Below are positions 60,592 through 64,000 of a stretch of DNA of 64,000 bases, piece by piece. The position numbers and the translations under genes were made by a program. Position 1 is the stretch's first letter. Every line of letters begins with the position of its first letter. The notes under the pieces were generated by a model, which saw only the letters and a list, made by a program, of their open reading frames with translations, did not search any database and was not told the DNA's origin. The stretch covers positions 62,001-126,000 of the forward strand of contig NZ_CP163512.1 in the NCBI RefSeq assembly GCF_041075285.1, read 5' to 3'. Source of the DNA: Providencia rettgeri (lineage in GTDB: Bacteria > Pseudomonadota > Gammaproteobacteria > Enterobacterales > Enterobacteriaceae).

Positions 60592-61772
60592 TGGAAAAAA
60601 CAGCGTCGTATTCCTTCGCATTAGTGATCACCATCGTATTAGTTGGCCTCAATTTGCGCCCTTTTATGACGGGGCCAGGTCCTGTGATTGACAATATTAT
60701 TCAAACCACAGGGATGAGTTACCAAATGATTTCGTTGCTTACCTTATTACCTATGTTGTTAATGGGGATTGGTGCATTAGTGGTGCCCGCATTAAACCAA
60801 CGAATTGGTGAGCGAAGCGGAATTGCGTTGGCGATGTTATTGCTATTTTTAGGCTCCTTTTTTCGCTATTTTGCCGAAAATGGCAACATATTATTGTTTA
60901 CAGCATTGCTGTGTGGTGCTGGTGCCGCTTATATCCAAGCGGTTTTTCCCGGTTTTATTAAAGCGCATTTCCCCCAAAAAATGGCCATGATGACAGGGCT
61001 CTATTCTGCGACATTAATGGCGGGAGGCGCGATAGGTGCGCAGTTAACACCTATTCTAGACAGTGTCACAGGACATTGGCAAAGTGCGTTAGCATGGCTT
61101 GCATTACCTGCGTTAATTGCGCTCATCGCGATTTTGCTCAACATTCGCACGATGAAGAAAACCAATGTTAGCCACGTTTCAGTAGTGGCATTTCTTAAAA
61201 AACCGCGAGCTTGGCTATTGATGGTCGGTTTTGGGTTAATCAATGCAGGCTACGGCAGCGTAGTAACGTGGCTAGCGCCTTTTTTCCAAGAACAGGGAAT
61301 GAGTGCAGCACAAAGTGGTTCATTTGTTGCCATGCTAACCGTGTTCCAAGCGCTGTCTGCATTGATGATACCCGTATTCGCTTCTCACAATGTCGATCGT
61401 CGTTTTTGGCTTATTGCAACCTTAAGTTGCCAAGCCATAGGGTTTATCGGGTTAATGTTGTTTGCTGCTGAGCTCCCTTTTGTGTGGATAGCGCTGTTGG
61501 GTGTTGGCTTAGGTGGTTGTTTTGCGCTTAGTATCATTACTGCACTGGATCATATTCCTCATCCGGTGAACGCAGGGGCATTAACGGCATTAATGCAAGC
61601 TGGCGGATTTATTCTCGCCGCATTTGGTCCACTGGCTGCCGCATGGTTACAACAACTCAGCCAGAGTTTTACATGGGTATGGGGAATGCATGTTATTTTT
61701 GTTTTAGTGACATTGCGGCTTTATTTGCGTTTAAACCCGAAAGGATATAGCCAAATCTTCACTTTGAAATAA
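60591..61772 (+). CDS. CynX/NimT-type MFS transporter
   Basis: Inner-membrane major facilitator. ATG at 60591, sharing bases with the deaminase stop, gives 393 residues and twelve membrane segments. The start SFALVITIVLVGLNLRPFMT and GPVIDNIIQTTGMSYQMISL are typical of the CynX/NimT family of cyanate and 2-nitroimidazole transporters. Next to a nucleobase deaminase it may carry a purine, pyrimidine or related heterocycle; this is inference. Confidence 0.85.
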   Translation: MEKTASYSFALVITIVLVGLNLRPFMTGPGPVIDNIIQTTGMSYQMISLLTLLPMLLMGIGALVVPALNQRIGERSGIALAMLLLFLGSFFRYFAENGNILLFTALLCGAGAAYIQAVFPGFIKAHFPQKMAMMTGLYSATLMAGGAIGAQLTPILDSVTGHWQSALAWLALPALIALIAILLNIRTMKKTNVSHVSVVAFLKKPRAWLLMVGFGLINAGYGSVVTWLAPFFQEQGMSAAQSGSFVAMLTVFQALSALMIPVFASHNVDRRFWLIATLSCQAIGFIGLMLFAAELPFVWIALLGVGLGGCFALSIITALDHIPHPVNAGALTALMQAGGFILAAFGPLAAAWLQQLSQSFTWVWGMHVIFVLVTLRLYLRLNPKGYSQIFTLK

Positions 61773-61794
61773 AAAGTTTCTTTTATTTTATTGC

Positions 61795-61815
61795 GAATGA
61801 TAATTATTGTTATTC
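61795..61815 (+). promoter_or_regulatory. Fur box upstream of the AraC-type gene
   Basis: GAATGATAATTATTGTTATT matches the GATAATGATAATCATTATC consensus at most positions (14 of 19 by eye). About 55 bp upstream of the regulator start, so iron-repressed expression is likely. Confidence 0.75.
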
Positions 61816-61868
61816 TAATGTTTTTTTGCCAAGATAGCTGCATATTTGTTCATTCCACAAGAGTCACT

Positions 61869-62738
61869 ATGTCGCAGCCTATTGAAAAAACATTCACTCA
61901 AGCCCACTCAATACAGGAAGAGCATTGTGTAGGGGAGTTTATTCGTGTTCGCCGTGGGGAGTTTGTTATTAACCGTGACTTAGGGATTGAGGAAGAACAA
62001 AAAGCAGGGTTGAAGATTGTCGCTATCCACCAAGGTATGATGGCGTGCCACAGTAGTGAAGGACAGAGGATTGATGTCAGTTCGCCGTCATTGATTTTAT
62101 CCAGTAGCGCCAACTGCTATCAACTCAATAATCAGTTTTATCGCCAGCAGCCCATGAAATACACCATGATTGATATTTCCCCTCAATGGTTAGAACTGCA
62201 ACAATTAAATTTACCGGCGTCTTATTATCATCCCTACAAACCGACACTATTGCGTTTGGCAATACCACCTAATGTGTTAGCGATGACACACCAACTCTTT
62301 AGCCAGCCGATCCATGCTGCGGTTCGCCAGCTCTATTTGGGGGCTAAAGTCGCTGAAATTACGGCATTGTGCCTGCATCATTCATTATCTCATCAAGAGT
62401 CTGTCTCTTTATCCTCATTGAGACAAAGAGATATTGATACTTTGCATATGGCAAAAGAAATATTGATTCAGGAAATGGAATCCCCACCAAGTTTGGATGA
62501 ATTAGCTAAACGCTTAGGGCTGAATACCCGTAAGTTGACGCAAGGATTCCGCCAATTATTTGGTAATAGTATTTATGGCTGGTTGCAGGAATATCGCTTA
62601 GAAACAGCTTTTCAATTACTCAGTTTAAATGATGCCAATATTTCGACGGTGGCTTATCAAGTCGGGTATACCCCAGCACATTTTTCAGTCGCATTTCGTA
62701 AACGCTTTGGCATTTCTCCCAATCAACTCAAAAAATAG
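61869..62738 (+). CDS. AraC-family regulator of iron uptake (PchR/YbtA-like)
   Basis: 289 residues from ATG 61869 with AAGAG upstream; a longer frame from 61791 would overlap the Fur box. The C-terminal AraC domain has two helix-turn-helices: SLDELAKRLGLNTRKLTQGF and NISTVAYQVGYTPAHFSVAF, ending with the conserved FGISPNQLKK. The N-terminal domain is the siderophore-sensing type seen in PchR. It lies between a Fur box and a TonB-dependent receptor, so it probably activates that receptor when the cognate siderophore is present. Confidence 0.88.
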   Translation: MSQPIEKTFTQAHSIQEEHCVGEFIRVRRGEFVINRDLGIEEEQKAGLKIVAIHQGMMACHSSEGQRIDVSSPSLILSSSANCYQLNNQFYRQQPMKYTMIDISPQWLELQQLNLPASYYHPYKPTLLRLAIPPNVLAMTHQLFSQPIHAAVRQLYLGAKVAEITALCLHHSLSHQESVSLSSLRQRDIDTLHMAKEILIQEMESPPSLDELAKRLGLNTRKLTQGFRQLFGNSIYGWLQEYRLETAFQLLSLNDANISTVAYQVGYTPAHFSVAFRKRFGISPNQLKK

Positions 62739-62809
62739 TAAACACTTCGCCGGATAACCAAAGATAAATTCCGGCAGTCGAAAGTATCCCCTGCTATTAA
62801 TTGCTAAAT

Positions 62810-62824
62810 TGATAACAATTATCA
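62810..62824 (+). promoter_or_regulatory. Fur box upstream of the TonB-dependent receptor
   Basis: TGATAACAATTATCA is a near-perfect 7-1-7 Fur inverted repeat, 23 bp before the receptor start. Confidence 0.8.
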
Positions 62825-62846
62825 TTTAACTTTTTAAGGGTGGGAA

Positions 62847-64000
62847 ATGCTGTCCGTGTCTAACATCAAATCATTGGGGATCTTCCGTCTTACACCTTGT
62901 GCGCTACTGTGTGCAACAGCAAGTTGGTCTTTGATAGCAAATGGCGAACCTGAAGTACAGCCTAAGCATGATGCTATTCAAGTGACGGCATCTTCGGCTT
63001 CAGATGATGATTATCTCGCGCCCGGTGTGACGACATTAGGCAAAATGCCTCTTAAACCACGGGAAGTGGCGCAGTCCGTCAGCGTGATAGACAAAGAGCA
63101 AATCGAAAAACAAAATCTGCAAACCCTTGATGAGGTGATGCAACGTGCAACCGGGGTGACGAGTGCACCTTATGTGAAGCTGACAACTGCTTATTATGTG
63201 CGTGGTTTCCAAATTGATTCATTTGAAATGGATGGCGTCCCTGCGTTATTAGGGAATATGGCGAGTTCACCTCAAGATATGGCGGTGTATGAGCGCGTTG
63301 AAATTTTACGTGGTTCAAATGGATTATTGCATGGTATGGGAAACCCTGCGGCAACAGTCAATATGGTACGTAAGCATGCACCTAAAGAAAATAGGGCTAA
63401 ACTGAGCCTCAGCGCCGGCAGTTGGGATCGTTATCGAGGGGAAGTGGACGTAGGCGGGTTACTGAACGAATCGGGATCGGTGCGCGGACGTTTTGTGATG
63501 GCGTGGGAAGACAGGGATTATTTCTATGATGTATCAGACCAACAAACGCGCTTGATGTACGGTACGGTTGATATTGATATCACTCCTGACACCTTGTTAC
63601 GTCTGGGAGCTCAGTTTCAAACTATCGATTCGGTGACTAACATGGCGGGGGTTCCTTTTGGCAAAGATGGCACAGATTTACATTTACCCCGTAAAACCTA
63701 TTTAGATGTCGATTGGGATCGCTTCAAATGGGATACCTCACGCAGCTTTGCAGGCATTGAGCATCAAATCAATGACGATTGGCAATATAAATTAAACGCT
63801 GAATATCAACATGTTAACGCCAGACTCCTGTATGCAGGGGCGTGGGGTAATATTGATCCGGTAACAGGGGATGGGGCGATGTTGATGGGGGGCGCGTATA
63901 AATTTCGTAATGAGCAAACCAGTTTAGACACCAGCTTAAATGGCAAAGTTGATGGGTGGGGCTTAACGCACGATCTTATTGTTGGAGCGAGCTATTCTCA
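62847..64000 (+). CDS. TonB-dependent ferric-siderophore receptor, FhuE/FpvA-like (3' end beyond window)
   Basis: Outer-membrane gated receptor taking up ferric siderophore with TonB energy. 384 codons are visible from ATG 62847, and the frame is open at the window end; the family is usually 700-800 residues. A signal peptide ([13 protein letters not shown] region) is followed by a TonB box-like DAIQVTA near residue 45. The plug domain contains [33 protein letters not shown] and [20 protein letters not shown], matching FhuE/FpvA more than FepA. GGTGGG precedes the ATG. Substrate, probably a hydroxamate-type siderophore, is inferred. Confidence 0.92.
   Translation, partial: MLSVSNIKSLGIFRLTPCALLCATASWSLIANGEPEVQPKHDAIQVTASSASDDDYLAPGVTTLGKMPLKPREVAQSVSVIDKEQIEKQNLQTLDEVMQRATGVTSAPYVKLTTAYYVRGFQIDSFEMDGVPALLGNMASSPQDMAVYERVEILRGSNGLLHGMGNPAATVNMVRKHAPKENRAKLSLSAGSWDRYRGEVDVGGLLNESGSVRGRFVMAWEDRDYFYDVSDQQTRLMYGTVDIDITPDTLLRLGAQFQTIDSVTNMAGVPFGKDGTDLHLPRKTYLDVDWDRFKWDTSRSFAGIEHQINDDWQYKLNAEYQHVNARLLYAGAWGNIDPVTGDGAMLMGGAYKFRNEQTSLDTSLNGKVDGWGLTHDLIVGASYS

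Overview
The window reads as a chromosomal segment of a gammaproteobacterium of the order Enterobacterales, most likely Morganellaceae and close to Providencia. This is inferred from the AT-rich composition, the very high similarity of housekeeping proteins to their Escherichia coli counterparts, and gene blocks that keep the E. coli order inside each block but are joined differently. Species cannot be fixed from the sequence alone.

Layout. Positions 1-2789 carry the isoprenoid/DNA-repair operon dxs-ispA-xseB on the minus strand, divergent from thiI (3009-4460). yajL-panE (minus), yajQ (plus) and yajR (minus) follow, with a small debris region (a gene fragment and an IS-like end) at 7078-7745. 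The cytochrome bo3 oxidase operon cyoABCDE is at 9488-14271 (minus), then a Tsx/OmpK channel, ampG and yajG (minus), and the divergent bolA. The protein quality-control block tig, clpP, clpX, lon, hupB, ppiD spans 18961-28014. It is followed by ybaV, fadM, queC, decR, mdlA-mdlB, glnK-amtB, tesB, ybaY and the 4.5S RNA gene ffs, in E. coli order. hha-tomB comes next, but acrAB, their usual E. coli neighbour, is absent. Instead mltD, gloB, yafS, rnhA, dnaQ and tRNA-Asp follow.

Accessory regions. Downstream of tRNA-Asp lies a long AT-rich stretch, then a MrpJ-like XRE regulator gene and a complete ecpABCDE (E. coli common pilus, alternate chaperone-usher) operon at 45368-51625. The central-carbon block tktA, epd, pgk, fbaA follows at 52199-58081. 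A LysR regulator gene is divergent from a tightly coupled operon of an ankyrin-repeat envelope protein, a GuaD-like deaminase and a CynX/NimT-type transporter (59441-61772). The right edge holds an iron-uptake locus: an AraC-type regulator and a TonB-dependent FhuE/FpvA-like receptor cut by the window end, each preceded by a good Fur box.

Regulatory signals seen directly include a sigma-32 promoter before lon, a textbook sigma-54 promoter before glnK-amtB, a CRP-type site before the tsx-like gene, a 63-nt hairpin just ahead of the bolA ribosome binding site, two copies of a roughly 110-120 bp imperfect palindromic intergenic repeat, and a cluster of hairpins including a duplicated terminator stem between tktA and epd. 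The best candidates for undescribed biology are the ankyrin/deaminase/transporter operon, the ecp operon with a swapped regulator, and several structured non-coding stretches.
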